The notes: a model not told the origin generated them from the sequence alone. Shown: positions 10,138 to 18,601, counted from the first letter of the stretch. The stretch is DNA of 64,000 nt from Bordetella parapertussis (GCA_945906815.1 CAMDRT010000008.1:62001-126000); one strand, 5' to 3'. A program made the numbers and translations.

Positions 10138-10971
10138 TCAGCGCGGCCGATCGCCCTGCAGGGTGATTCTGTGCATCACGCGCCGGTAGCCGTGATAATC
10201 ATTCACCGGAAGATGCAGTGCCGCGCGGTTATCCCACAGCGCGATCGAGCCGCTGCGCCACTGGAAACGGCCGGTGAATTCGGGTTTTACCTGCTGCTGG
10301 TGCAGATAATCGAGCAACGGCGCGCTTTCTGCTTCGCTCCAGCCTTTAAAGCGCACGGTATGCCCGCCATTGATATAGAGTGCGCGGCGGCCGGTTTCGG
10401 GATGCGTGCGCACCACCGGGTGCTCGGCTTCGAATACCTCGTGTGCGCGCGCGGTGGGACTGTCAGCCACGCGATCTTCGCGCGATTTCGACACATCGGC
10501 CTTGGCGGAACTGCTGACGCCGACCAGCCCATCCAGCGTGCGTTTCAGGCCATCGGACAGCGCCTCATACGCCAGATATTGATTTGCGAACAAGGTATCG
10601 CCGCCGTGCGGCGGCAGCTCGCGTGCCATCAAAAAAGTGCCCATCGGTGGCTGTTCAAGATAGGTGGTATCCGAATGCCACATGCCGCCAAAGTTGATGC
10701 GTTCGTGTTCGAGCTTGATCACCGGCGTGATCACCGGGAAGCCGTCCAGCCCGCGTATAAACGGATACTCCACTGGCTTGCCGAAACGTTCGGCGAAGGC
10801 GAGAAACTGCGCGCTGCTCAGTTCCTGATCACGAAAAAAAATCACCACGTGCTCATGCCATGCACCGCGAATTTTGGCGATGACTTCGTCCGCGAGCTCG
10901 CGCCGCAGATCGACGCCGCCGATTTCGGCGCCGATGGCTCCGGCTATTTTGGTAATTGAAATTTCGGACAC
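10138..10971 (-). CDS. TauD/TfdA-family Fe(II)/2-oxoglutarate dioxygenase (second copy)
   Basis: About 277 residues from a GTG at 10971 that follows GGAGGGG closely; the longer frame upstream would run into the divergent lipoprotein gene. The triad is visible as HSDT in MWHSDTTYLEQPP and the distal His in AALHLPVNDYHG, and Arg residues in YRRVMHRITL are placed to bind 2-oxoglutarate. It diverges in sequence from the copy at 410-1243, so the two probably act on different substrates. It is divergent from the YHS lipoprotein gene with about 80 bases between the starts. Confidence 0.87.
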   Translation of the reverse strand: MSEISITKIAGAIGAEIGGVDLRRELADEVIAKIRGAWHEHVVIFFRDQELSSAQFLAFAERFGKPVEYPFIRGLDGFPVITPVIKLEHERINFGGMWHSDTTYLEQPPMGTFLMARELPPHGGDTLFANQYLAYEALSDGLKRTLDGLVGVSSSAKADVSKSREDRVADSPTARAHEVFEAEHPVVRTHPETGRRALYINGGHTVRFKGWSEAESAPLLDYLHQQQVKPEFTGRFQWRSGSIALWDNRAALHLPVNDYHGYRRVMHRITLQGDRPR

Positions 10972-11053
10972 AACCCCTCCTCTACGTGTTGCTGCTACGC
11001 AGTATAACGGATGCGGGGTTATAATTTCCCGCAATCCAATCGTGGACACCGTC

Positions 11054-11602
11054 ATGGCACATCGCCTCATATTACTTGCTGCTCTGCTGCTCGCGCTCGC
11101 GGGCTGCGCCACCCACAACACCGTCAGCGACGGTGACGATAGCAGGCTCATGCTCAAAGGCCACGACCCGGTGAGCTATTTCACCCTCGCTCAGCCAGCG
11201 CCGGGCAGCCCTGCAGTCAAGGTCGAGCACGAAGGCGTTACCTACCGCTTCATGAACGCGGAAAACCGCGCGCTGTTCATGAAAAGCCCCGAGCTATACA
11301 AACCGCAGTACAACGGCTTTTGCGCCAACGGACTGGTTTACGCGATACCGCTCGGCGGCAATCACGACACCTTCAAGATCGTGAATGGCCGGCTGTTCAT
11401 GTTCGGCGGCGGCAACTCGAAAAAATATTGGGAGATGGATGAAAAGCGCAACCTCGAACTCGGTGACCAGTACTGGAAGAGCGAGGTGCAAGGCAGCGTT
11501 GCGCGCCTGCAATCATGGAAGCGGCTGGTGTTCAAGGTGCCGCACTATAAAACCAACCGCGAGCTTGCCGCCGAGTGGGCAACGCGGCAGGGCAAGCAGT
11601 AA
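11054..11602 (+). CDS. YHS-domain lipoprotein
   Basis: The 182-residue protein begins with a lipoprotein signal: a hydrophobic stretch ending in LALAGC, so it is predicted to be lipidated on that Cys and anchored in a membrane facing the periplasm. The mature part has a YHS-like domain (LKGHDPVSYF near the start and YNGFCANGLVYAIPLGG later), a fold linked with metal binding or metal-enzyme maturation. ATG at 11054 is chosen over an in-frame GTG four codons upstream because the signal peptide then has normal length. The stop precedes pdxH by 14 bases, so the two are likely co-transcribed. Function unknown. Confidence 0.72.
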   Translation: MAHRLILLAALLLALAGCATHNTVSDGDDSRLMLKGHDPVSYFTLAQPAPGSPAVKVEHEGVTYRFMNAENRALFMKSPELYKPQYNGFCANGLVYAIPLGGNHDTFKIVNGRLFMFGGGNSKKYWEMDEKRNLELGDQYWKSEVQGSVARLQSWKRLVFKVPHYKTNRELAAEWATRQGKQ

Positions 11603-11616
11603 TAGCGCGATCCGCC

Positions 11617-12252
11617 ATGCTTGATCTCTCCCGTGTGCGCCAGGAATACATGCGCGACGGACTCGACGAAAAAGAGCTGTCGGCCGATCCGCTGGCACAA
11701 TTCGCGCGCTGGTTCGACGATGCCACGAAAGCCGAACTCACCATGCCCAACGCAATGTCGCTGGCGACCGTTTCGCGCGAACACCAGCCATCGCTGCGCC
11801 TGGTGCTGCTCAAAGGGGTGGATAACGGCGGCTTTGTTTTCTACACCAACTATGTAAGCCGCAAAGGCCGCGACATCGACGCCAACGCCAACGCCTCGCT
11901 GCTTTTCGGCTGGCTGCCACTCGAGCGTCAGATCCGCATCGACGGCGCCTTGAGCCGCGTCAGCGCCGCCGAGTCCGATGCCTACTTCGCCACCCGCCCG
12001 CTGGGCAGCCGCCATGCGGCCATTGCCTCGCCGCAAAGCGAAGTAGTCGCGAGCCGCGCGGCGCTAGAGCAGCGCTATGCAGAAGTGGCGCGCACCACCG
12101 GCGACGCGCCGCCACGTCCCGCGCAGTGGGGCGGTTACCGCTTAATGCCCGTGGCAATCGAGTTCTGGCAGGGCCGTGAAAACCGGCTGCATGACCGGCT
12201 GGCCTACCGGCTATCAGCGCAGGGCTGGCAAATAACCCGCCTGGCGCCTTAA
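11617..12252 (+). CDS. pdxH: Pyridoxamine/pyridoxine 5'-phosphate oxidase
   Basis: The 211-residue product matches the PdxH family along its length: N-terminal LDLSRVRQEYMRDGL, the FMN-binding RLVLLKG and TNYVSRKGRD blocks, RQIRIDG, and the C-terminal WGGYRLMP plus FWQGRENRLHDRL with substrate-phosphate contacts. The enzyme makes pyridoxal 5'-phosphate in the last step of vitamin B6 synthesis and salvage, using FMN and oxygen. Start at 11617 gives the family length (E. coli 218 residues). It follows the YHS lipoprotein gene and ends before the repeat hairpin at 12256. Confidence 0.95.
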   Translation: MLDLSRVRQEYMRDGLDEKELSADPLAQFARWFDDATKAELTMPNAMSLATVSREHQPSLRLVLLKGVDNGGFVFYTNYVSRKGRDIDANANASLLFGWLPLERQIRIDGALSRVSAAESDAYFATRPLGSRHAAIASPQSEVVASRAALEQRYAEVARTTGDAPPRPAQWGGYRLMPVAIEFWQGRENRLHDRLAYRLSAQGWQITRLAP

Positions 12253-12255
12253 AAA

Positions 12256-12340
12256 CAGGACTGAGGACTGAGGACTAAGGACTGAGGGGCGCGACGCAGC
12301 ATGATGTTACTCAGTCCTGAGTCCTGAGTCCTGAGTCCTG
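12256..12340. repeat. Fold-back hairpin built from tandem 7-base units (GGACTGA type)
   Basis: The left arm (12256-12286) contains four tandem copies close to AGGACTG; the right arm (12310-12340) contains their complement, four copies of CAGTCCT/GAGTCCT. About 28 of 31 positions can pair. It lies between convergent pdxH and the phosphate transporter gene, so it may act as a two-way terminator, but it lacks a T-run and its arms are periodic, unlike a normal terminator. A relative with the same unit is at 33656-33736. Confidence 0.75.
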
Positions 12341-12352
12341 CACTTCAGTCCT

Positions 12353-13351
12353 CTACAAAATATGCGTGCCTATCCACCACGCCACTGCGGCCATGAACGC
12401 GGAACACGGTATGGTCAACAGCCACGCCCATACAATAGTGCCCGCTACGCCCCAGCGCACTGCCTTGTAGCCGCGCGCGGCGCCAACGCCGATGATAGAG
12501 CCGGTAATGGTATGCGTGGTTGAAACCGGGATCCCCATCCCGGTGGCCATAAACAGGGTGAGCGCGCCGCCGGTCTCCGCGCAGCAGCCGTGAAACGGTT
12601 TTAACTTGGTGATGCGCTGCCCCATGGTTTTCACGATACGCCAGCCGCCGAACAAGGTACCCAGCGCAATCGTCACGTAACACGCGATCACTACCCAGTA
12701 CGGTATCCCGTCCTTGGCCCCGCTGGCACCATAGGCGATCAGCAGCATCCAGATAATACCGGCCGTTTTTTGCGCGTCGTTGCCGCCGTGGCCGAGCGAG
12801 TACATCGACGCCGACACCAATTGCAGCCGCCGCGACCACTTATCGACCCGGTACGGCGTCACCCGGCGCACCAGATGCGTGGCAATCACCAGCAGCAGCG
12901 ACGCGAGTAAAAAGCCCAGCAGCGGCGCAACCAGAATAAACGCCACCACCTTGATCAGCCCACTGGACACCAGCGCACTGGCGCCCGCCTTGACTATGGC
13001 AGCGCCCACCAGCCCGCCGATCAGCGCATGCGACGAACTCGATGGTATGCCGTAATACCAGGTGATGATGTTCCACGCAATCGCGCCGCTGAGCGCACCG
13101 AACACCACGTAGTGATCGATGATATTCGCGTCAATGATGCCTTTGCCCACCGTGGTGGCAACTTTCAACTGGAACACAAACAGCGCAATAAAATTAAACG
13201 CCGCCGCCATCATCACCGCCTGATGCGGCTTCAACACGCCGGTGGAAACCACCGTGGCGATGGAATTGGCGGCGTCGTGAAAGCCGTTCATGAAATCGAA
13301 CAACAACGCCACCACAATCAAAAACACCAGCACTTCGAAACTAAAGGTCAT
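12353..13351 (-). CDS. pit: Inorganic phosphate transporter, PiT family
   Basis: The 332-residue membrane protein has the two inverted PiT signatures: GFHDAANSIATVVSTG near residue 23 and GHGGNDAQKTAGIIW in the second half. Around ten hydrophobic segments are visible. PiT carriers take up metal-phosphate complexes with protons (low-affinity phosphate uptake). The gene follows the DUF47/PhoU-like gene on the same strand by 47 bases, the common PiT-accessory arrangement. Confidence 0.93.
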   Translation of the reverse strand: MTFSFEVLVFLIVVALLFDFMNGFHDAANSIATVVSTGVLKPHQAVMMAAAFNFIALFVFQLKVATTVGKGIIDANIIDHYVVFGALSGAIAWNIITWYYGIPSSSSHALIGGLVGAAIVKAGASALVSSGLIKVVAFILVAPLLGFLLASLLLVIATHLVRRVTPYRVDKWSRRLQLVSASMYSLGHGGNDAQKTAGIIWMLLIAYGASGAKDGIPYWVVIACYVTIALGTLFGGWRIVKTMGQRITKLKPFHGCCAETGGALTLFMATGMGIPVSTTHTITGSIIGVGAARGYKAVRWGVAGTIVWAWLLTIPCSAFMAAVAWWIGTHIL

Positions 13352-13398
13352 GTGCCACTTTCTCGCGCGTGATTGTCCGAACGCCTCATCAGCAACCG

Positions 13399-14025
13399 TC
13401 AGGAATTATCCAGCACGATGCCTTCGATGATATTGGCCACGTCCTCGCAACGGTCGGTCACCGTTTCGAGCAGCTCAAAAATAGAGCGCAGCTTGATCAC
13501 TTGCCGCACGTCGGGCTCGTCGCGAAACAGCGTGGCAATCGCCGAGCGCATCACGTGATCGGCATGGGATTCGAGGCGGTCAATTTCGTCGCAAGCCACC
13601 AGAATCGCCTTGGCGTTTTCCATATTGGATAACAAATCCACCGCAATCTTGACCTGTTCGCAGCACGCCACGCACAGTTCCGCGAGCTTGGCCGCCTCTG
13701 GCGGTATGGTCTGCACATCATACAAAAAAATCGACTGCGCGGCGTCTTCCATCAGATCGAGAATATCGTCCATGCGCGTGATCAACTGGTGAATTTCGTC
13801 GCGATCCAGCGGCGTGATGAACGTTTTGTGCAGCAACTCAATCACGCTGTGCGTGACCTTGTCGGCCATTTTTTCGATGGACTCGATCTGGTACGCGCGG
13901 CGCTGAATGTCGTCGCCATGGGTCATCAACGCAGCGAGTTCGTGGCTGCCCTGCACGATATATCCCGCGTGCTCGTTGAACATGTCGAAGAAGCGCCCTT
14001 CGGTGGGCATGAGACGGCCAAACAT
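13399..14025 (-). CDS. DUF47/PhoU-like phosphate transport accessory protein
   Basis: A 208-residue, highly helical and acidic protein of the TIGR00153/DUF47 family. It contains the PhoU-like motifs IEKMADKVTH and ETVTDRCEDVANIIEGIV, where E/D-xx-D patterns suggest metal binding. Start is ATG at 14025 with a strong AGGAGGAGG upstream; upstream codons of the longer frame are unsupported. It is the first gene of a two-gene unit with the PiT transporter and probably controls or couples its activity. Confidence 0.88.
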   Translation of the reverse strand: MFGRLMPTEGRFFDMFNEHAGYIVQGSHELAALMTHGDDIQRRAYQIESIEKMADKVTHSVIELLHKTFITPLDRDEIHQLITRMDDILDLMEDAAQSIFLYDVQTIPPEAAKLAELCVACCEQVKIAVDLLSNMENAKAILVACDEIDRLESHADHVMRSAIATLFRDEPDVRQVIKLRSIFELLETVTDRCEDVANIIEGIVLDNS

Positions 14026-14231
14026 AGGATCCTCCTCCTGGCTTGTGCAAACATCAGCAACGCGCCGCGGCGGGTGCTGCGGCGGGCGCGTAGTGTAACT
14101 GGTTTCCCTGCTGGCGCCACACTCATTTCGCGCGTGATCCAATCGCGGTATACTGCAGCCCCTGCCTGTGCGCTTGCGAGTGTGCCTCGCCTCAATAATG
14201 TTTTAAATCAAAACATTACAATCACTCGCAC

Positions 14232-15368
14232 ATGACTATCAGTCTCATATTTTTCCTCACCATTTTGCCGCACATGGCATTCGCCTGTGCGCGCGTCACG
14301 CTGTCGCTGTTTGCACTGCATTTGGGTGCCACGCCGCTCACCGTGGGTATCATCATCTCGCTGATCGCGGTGGTGCCGATGGTGTTCTCGGTGCGCTGGG
14401 GCCGCCGCATTGATCGCAGCGGCGTCTACAAACCGATGCTGCTGGGTGCCGCCTTGGTGCTGGCGGGCATGCTGCTCGCGTTTGCCTTGCCGCGGATTGA
14501 AACACTGTTCGCGGTGAGCGTGCTGGCGGGCAGCGGCTTTATGCTGTATCACATCTGCGTCAATCAAGCGGCGGCGCTGGTGGGCCGCCCCAAGGATCGC
14601 ACGCGCAATTTCAGCGTCCTGGCGCTGGCGTTTTCAACCTCGGGTTTTGTGGGGCCGGTAACGGCAGGCTTCGCCATCGACGGCTTCGGCTACCGCAACA
14701 CGTTCCTGCTGTGCGCGGGCTTTGTCGTCGCCGCACTCGCCTTGATACGCTTGCGCAAGCCCGCGATCACGCAGCATCACAAACCGGCCGCCGCTGCGCC
14801 CCATGCCGCCGAAAAACGCATTGCCGATTTGTTGCGCATACCCGCCATGCTGCGCGTCTTCATCATCAGCGGTCTGCTGTCGATGTGCTGGGATTTATAC
14901 TCGTTTGTGATGCCGATACATGGCTCCAGCATCGGGCTGCCGGCCTCGACCATCGGATTGATACTGGGCTCGTTTGGCGCCGCCACTTTTGTCTTTCGCC
15001 TGATTCTGCCGTGGGTGGTGCATCGCTTCGATGAACGCAAACTGCTGATCTGCGCCTTGCTGCTCACCGGCGTAATGCTGGCGCTGATTCCGCTGGTGCA
15101 CAGCGTGCCGCTGCTGATGACGGTGTCGTTTGTGCTGGGCATAGGCCTCGGCGGCACCCAGCCCATCCTCATGGCCATGCTCTACGAGAAAGCCCCTGCC
15201 GGACGCGGCGCGGAAGCCGTGGGCATGCGCACACTGCTGCTCAACATCACGCAGGCGGGCATACCGCTGATTTTTGGTGCGCTGGGCGCTGCACTGGGCA
15301 TGACGCCAGTGTTCTTCACCATGGGCGCGGCGCTGCTGTGGGGTGCGTGGTACCTGCGGCGCGCATAG
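14232..15368 (+). CDS. Major facilitator superfamily transporter
   Basis: The 378-residue protein has twelve likely membrane spans, with the MFS loop-2 element RWGRRIDRSGVYKP between spans 2 and 3, and a central cytoplasmic loop rich in Lys/Ala/His around residue 180. A Gly/Pro-rich span (GIGLGGTQPILMAM) resembles drug/small-molecule exporters. No convincing ribosome-binding site precedes the ATG. The gene stands alone and ends before the terminator at 15396. Substrate is unknown. Confidence 0.85.
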   Translation: MTISLIFFLTILPHMAFACARVTLSLFALHLGATPLTVGIIISLIAVVPMVFSVRWGRRIDRSGVYKPMLLGAALVLAGMLLAFALPRIETLFAVSVLAGSGFMLYHICVNQAAALVGRPKDRTRNFSVLALAFSTSGFVGPVTAGFAIDGFGYRNTFLLCAGFVVAALALIRLRKPAITQHHKPAAAAPHAAEKRIADLLRIPAMLRVFIISGLLSMCWDLYSFVMPIHGSSIGLPASTIGLILGSFGAATFVFRLILPWVVHRFDERKLLICALLLTGVMLALIPLVHSVPLLMTVSFVLGIGLGGTQPILMAMLYEKAPAGRGAEAVGMRTLLLNITQAGIPLIFGALGAALGMTPVFFTMGAALLWGAWYLRRA

Positions 15369-15395
15369 CCTCCCCCCCACACACACCCAATAAAA

Positions 15396-15421
15396 CGGCC
15401 AGCGTTTTTCAACGCTGGCCG
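15396..15421. terminator. Bidirectional intrinsic terminator
   Basis: A perfect 11-bp stem (CGGCCAGCGTT / AACGCTGGCCG) with a four-base loop lies between the convergent MFS gene (ends 15368) and the SWIB gene (ends 15440). A-rich sequence lies to its left, giving a T-run for the minus-strand transcript, so termination of the SWIB gene is the better supported direction. Confidence 0.8.
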
Positions 15422-15439
15422 CTGTTGCCACGGTAAAAC

Positions 15440-15748
15440 TTAGCTTAGGTGCTTGCTGACCAGTTTGGTCATCTCAAACATCGACACCTGTTTCTTGGCG
15501 CCAAAGATCGGCTTCAGTTTGTCGTCGGCATTGATGTTGCGGCGGTTCTTGGCATCTTGCAGGCCATGCTTCTTGATGTAGGCCCAGATTTTTTTGGTGA
15601 CTTCGGTGCGCGGCATCGGGTTGTTGCCAATCACTGCACCCAGCGCAGCACTGACAGTCATCGGCTTCATGAACGCGGCGTTAGGCTTGCGTTTGGCGGC
15701 CTTCTTTTTTGCCGGGGCTTTCTTCACTGCTTTTTTCTTTGCTGCCAT
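15440..15748 (-). CDS. SWIB/MDM2-domain protein with lysine-rich tail
   Basis: The 102-residue protein starts with a histone-H1-like tail of Lys/Ala/Pro (KKKAVKKAPAKKKAAKRK) and then a complete SWIB (BAF60b) domain with PMPRTEVTKKIWAYIKKHGL and INADDKLKPIFG. In eukaryotes the domain belongs to chromatin remodelling; in Chlamydiae and many Burkholderiales similar small proteins are thought to bind nucleic acid. Basic tail plus SWIB fold suggests a nucleoid-associated role. It is monocistronic with its own terminator. Function in this organism is inferred only. Confidence 0.88.
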   Translation of the reverse strand: MAAKKKAVKKAPAKKKAAKRKPNAAFMKPMTVSAALGAVIGNNPMPRTEVTKKIWAYIKKHGLQDAKNRRNINADDKLKPIFGAKKQVSMFEMTKLVSKHLS

Positions 15749-16098
15749 TGAGGGTCTCCGTTAGGGTGATTAAACGTAATCTAGGTATTCGTTTCTTTTG
15801 TTTTGCCTTGCCGCCAATGGTTCTAGTAGCGGCACGGTGGCGACAGAATGCCGAGGGAAAACGCGCTTGTCAATGCTTTCCTAGAGGAGAAATAGAATAT
15901 TTCTCTGGGAAACGTCACTTCCGCGCATCCGCATCGGCTTGCGCTCGGATATTCCGTAGCAGGCGTTTGCCCCTGGCGTGGGGCTGGCCGCGCTGCTGCG
16001 CCCCGGCTGCGCAGGCATCTCTACACGCGAGCGCGCGGGCATACGGTTCAGGGTATGCCGCTTCGAGCGCAAGGTTTACAGACTAAAGTTCAAGCCAG
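15749..16098. other. 350-base intergenic region with a 19-base palindrome
   Basis: No convincing gene is seen. The right side of the gap lies beyond the stop of msrA, and the left holds the SWIB promoter region. A palindrome with an 8-bp perfect stem (GAGAAATA-GAA-TATTTCTC, 15887-15905) is the only clear structure; it could be an operator or small hairpin. Confidence 0.4.
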
Positions 16099-16647
16099 CT
16101 ACTTCAGCTTCGACAAAAACTGTTTGCGAAATTTCGCCACCTTGGGCGCCACCACCGCCACGCAGTAACCCGCGCGCGGATTGCGCGCGTAGTATTCCTG
16201 ATGGTAATCCTCGGCAATATAGAACGCTGTCGCCGGTGTGACCTCGGTCACCACCGGATTGCGCCACAGCCCTGCCGCGCTCAAGCTAGCGATCACTGCT
16301 TGCGCCGCCGCCTGCTGTTGCGGCGTATGGTAAAAAATCGCCGAGCGATACTGCGTGCCGCTATCGTTACCTTGCTGGTTCAGCGTGGTCGGATCATGGA
16401 TCACAAAAAAAACTTCCAGAATCTCGCGCAACGACACCAGCGCCGGATCAAATGTGATCTGCACCACTTCCGCGTGTCCGCTGCGGCCACTGCATACCTG
16501 CTCATAGGTCGGCTCGGGATTGTTGCCCCCCATATAGCCCGACTCGACCGAAATCACACCTTTGAGTTCATCGTAAACTGCCTCAAGGCACCAGAAGCAT
16601 CCACCACCCAGCGTGGCGACTTCCTTGCTGTTTTGAATTTCGCTCAT
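16099..16647 (-). CDS. msrA: Peptide methionine (S)-S-oxide reductase, cytoplasmic
   Basis: The 182-residue protein has the MsrA active site GGGCFWCLE with the nucleophilic Cys at about 17, the SGYMGG loop and the GHAEVVQ and DSGTQYRSAIFY blocks. It reduces the S-epimer of methionine sulfoxide, with thioredoxin as reductant. Start at 16647 follows AGGAAAT and leaves no signal peptide, so it should be cytoplasmic. It is divergent from an exported homologue; about 160 bases separate the two starts. Confidence 0.94.
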   Translation of the reverse strand: MSEIQNSKEVATLGGGCFWCLEAVYDELKGVISVESGYMGGNNPEPTYEQVCSGRSGHAEVVQITFDPALVSLREILEVFFVIHDPTTLNQQGNDSGTQYRSAIFYHTPQQQAAAQAVIASLSAAGLWRNPVVTEVTPATAFYIAEDYHQEYYARNPRAGYCVAVVAPKVAKFRKQFLSKLK

Positions 16648-16808
16648 GCGATTTCCTTTGCGTTTGACAGAATTTTGCAATAATTGCAGACACTCAGCAG
16701 AACCTGGGTCGAACATACCAGCAAAACCTTACCCGCTGTAAGTTCGAAAGATCACACCGAGCCAGCCGCACCACGCGCAAACCGCCGCGATTCACCAAGG
16801 AGAGCGTC

Positions 16809-17420
16809 ATGAATTACTTGCCCCGCCTGTTTTTGATTGCCGCCATGCTGCTCAGCCCGGCGCTAAGCTTTGCGCAAGCGCCCGCCGTGAAAACCGCCAA
16901 AGCCACCTTCGCCGGCGGCTGCTTCTGGTGCATGGAGCCGCCTTACGACAAACTGCCCGGCGTGATCTCGACGATATCCGGTTACATGGGCGGCCACCTC
17001 AAAAACCCGACCTACGAACAGATTTCAAGCGGACGCACCGGCCATACCGAAGTGGTGCAGGTGGAATACGACCCGTCGAAAGTCAGCTACGAAAAACTGC
17101 TGCAGGTGTTCTGGGTAAACATCGACCCGACGGTAAAAAACGCGCAGTTCTGCGATCACGGGTCGCAATACCGCAGCGGCGTGTTTTACCATGACGATGA
17201 ACAACGCAAATTCGCCGAGGCATCGAAAGCCGCCCTGCATAAATCCAAACCGTTTAAAGCCGAGATCGTGACCGAAATCACCAAGGCCGGCGCATTTTAT
17301 CGCGCCGAGGACTACCATCAAAACTACTATCTCAATAATCCGGTGCGCTACAAGGTGTATCGCAACGGCTGCGGACGTGACGCGCGGCTGCAAGAACTGT
17401 GGGGAAAAGTGCCGGAGTAA
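16809..17420 (+). CDS. msrA: Peptide methionine (S)-S-oxide reductase, exported
   Basis: The 203-residue protein begins with a cleavable-looking signal peptide (hydrophobic LFLIAAMLLSPALSFAQA) and then a full MsrA domain with AGGCFWCME (nucleophile about C38), SGYMGG, GHTEVVQ and HGSQYRSGVFYH. A second Cys near the C-terminus (RNGCGRD) could act as resolving Cys. A strong AAGGAG precedes the ATG. It probably repairs oxidised methionines in periplasmic proteins. It is clearly divergent in sequence from the cytoplasmic copy, so not a recent duplication. Confidence 0.92.
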   Translation: MNYLPRLFLIAAMLLSPALSFAQAPAVKTAKATFAGGCFWCMEPPYDKLPGVISTISGYMGGHLKNPTYEQISSGRTGHTEVVQVEYDPSKVSYEKLLQVFWVNIDPTVKNAQFCDHGSQYRSGVFYHDDEQRKFAEASKAALHKSKPFKAEIVTEITKAGAFYRAEDYHQNYYLNNPVRYKVYRNGCGRDARLQELWGKVPE

Positions 17421-17429
17421 GCAGCGGAA

Positions 17430-18479
17430 TCAATCCACGCGCGCGCCGATACGCCGGATGATCGGCCCCCACTTGTCGCTTTCCGACTGCATCAACTGGC
17501 GCAACGCTTCGGCGCTGCCGCCTACCGGCTCAAGACCGGCGGCGTTCAGGCGCGCACGCACGCCGGCATCCTCCAGCGCGGCATTGAACTCGCGATTCAG
17601 GCGCACCACGATTTCAGCGGCTGTGCCCGCGGGCAGCAGCACGCCGTTCCACGCCAGCGCTTCGAATTGGGGCAGGCCCGCTTCGGCCACCGTCGGCAAA
17701 TCGGGGGTCAGCGCGTAACGCACGGCGCCCGACACCGCCAGCAACTTGACCTTGCCCGCCTTGGCCAGCGGCGTGATCGCCGTCGGCACCGCGAACAGCA
17801 ACTGCGTGTCGTTGCCCGCCACCGAGGCAATGGCCGGGGGCGAGCCGTTGAACGGCACGTGCACCATATCCAGACCCGCCATCGCCTTGAGCAATTCCAT
17901 CGACAGGTGCGACGAACTGCCGTTGCCCACCGAGGCATAGCTCAGCTTGCCCGGATTCGCCCTCGCGTGCGCAATCAGTTCCTTCAACGAAGTCGCCGCT
18001 ACTGCAGCGCTCACCGCCAGCACATTAGGCTGACTGGTGGTGATGACCACAGGCAGCAAATCCTTTGCCGGCTCGTACGGCAGCTTCGCATACAGGTGTG
18101 GCGCAAACGCCAGCGGCCCGTTGAATGACAGCACCATGGTATAGCCGTCCGGCGCGCTCTTGGCGACAAAATCAGTTGCCAGCGTGCCGCCCGCGCCCGC
18201 GCGATTCTCGACCACCACAGGCTGGCGCAGCGTGTCCCTGAGCTTGTCGCCCAGAATGCGCCCGATCACATCTATCGAACTGCCGGCTGGTGCGCTCATG
18301 ATGAATTTGAGCGGCTTGGCAGGCCATGTCTGTGCTGAGCCGCTGGCTGCGGTTTGGGCTGCGGTTTGGGCTGCGGTTTGGGCTGCGGTTTGGGCTGCGG
18401 CGGGCACTGCTGACACCACGCCTACCACGCTTATCGTGGCCAGCGCGTGAAAAAAATTCAAACCCCGATATGGCTTCAT
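17430..18479 (-). CDS. Bug-family TTT substrate-binding protein with AAQT repeat linker
   Basis: A 349-residue periplasmic receptor: signal peptide, then a mature Bug fold with WPAKPLKFIMSAPAGSSIDVIGR, VVENRAGAGGTLATDFVAKSAPDGYT and the LSYASVGNGSSSHLSMELL ligand loop. Between signal peptide and domain is a run of AAQT repeats encoded by 4.7 copies of a 12-base DNA repeat (18345-18400). Bug proteins deliver carboxylates to TctAB-type permeases or to sensors; no permease gene is nearby. The AT-rich motif copy 3 lies ~35 bases upstream of the start. Ligand unknown. Confidence 0.9.
   Translation of the reverse strand: MKPYRGLNFFHALATISVVGVVSAVPAAAQTAAQTAAQTAAQTAASGSAQTWPAKPLKFIMSAPAGSSIDVIGRILGDKLRDTLRQPVVVENRAGAGGTLATDFVAKSAPDGYTMVLSFNGPLAFAPHLYAKLPYEPAKDLLPVVITTSQPNVLAVSAAVAATSLKELIAHARANPGKLSYASVGNGSSSHLSMELLKAMAGLDMVHVPFNGSPPAIASVAGNDTQLLFAVPTAITPLAKAGKVKLLAVSGAVRYALTPDLPTVAEAGLPQFEALAWNGVLLPAGTAAEIVVRLNREFNAALEDAGVRARLNAAGLEPVGGSAEALRQLMQSESDKWGPIIRRIGARVD
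18345..18400. repeat. 12-base tandem repeat inside a Bug gene
   Basis: The unit GGCTGCGGTTTG is repeated 4.7 times without a mismatch. It encodes the AAQT-AAQT linker after the signal peptide of the Bug receptor. As the unit is a multiple of three, copy-number change alters linker length but not frame. Confidence 0.9.
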
Positions 18480-18514
18480 GGAATTTTACGCTAGGAAATA
18501 TATGTTGGAATTAT

Positions 18515-18536
18515 AATATAACCGTTTGTTTTTAAA
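18515..18536 (-). repeat. AT-rich AAACAA-N4-TTRY motif, copy 3
   Basis: On the minus strand the sequence reads TTTAAAAACAAACGG then TTATATT. It lies 36-57 bases upstream of the ATG of the Bug gene that ends at 17430, in that gene's sense direction. Confidence 0.5.
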
Positions 18537-18568
18537 CAATTTTACTCAAAAATAAAAGACACCAAGCC

Positions 18569-18601
18569 ATGCCCTGGCAACCCGAACTCGACGCACTGCG
18601 C
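18569..18601 (+). pseudogene. Truncated duplicate of the acyl-CoA carboxylase 5' end
   Basis: Thirty-one of 33 bases from this ATG match the first 33 bases of the intact carboxyltransferase gene at 19516 (MPWQPELDALR against MTWQPELDELR), and the upstream leader (AGACAC...GCCATG) also resembles it. After about 11 codons similarity stops abruptly and the frame closes at a TGA near 18678. This is a relic of a rearrangement or partial duplication. Confidence 0.7.

Noticed and set aside
12256..12340. Possible CRISPR array (regular short repeats)
   Set aside because: Units are only 7 bases with no spacers, and the second half is the reverse complement of the first; it is a fold-back element. No cas genes are present.
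14205..14226. AT-rich motif before the MFS gene (AAATCAAAACATTAC)
   Set aside because: The spacing between the AAAACA and TTAC parts differs from the fixed four bases in the other copies.
15396..15421. REP element
   Set aside because: A simple 11-bp stem with a flanking A/T run between convergent genes is better explained as a terminator.
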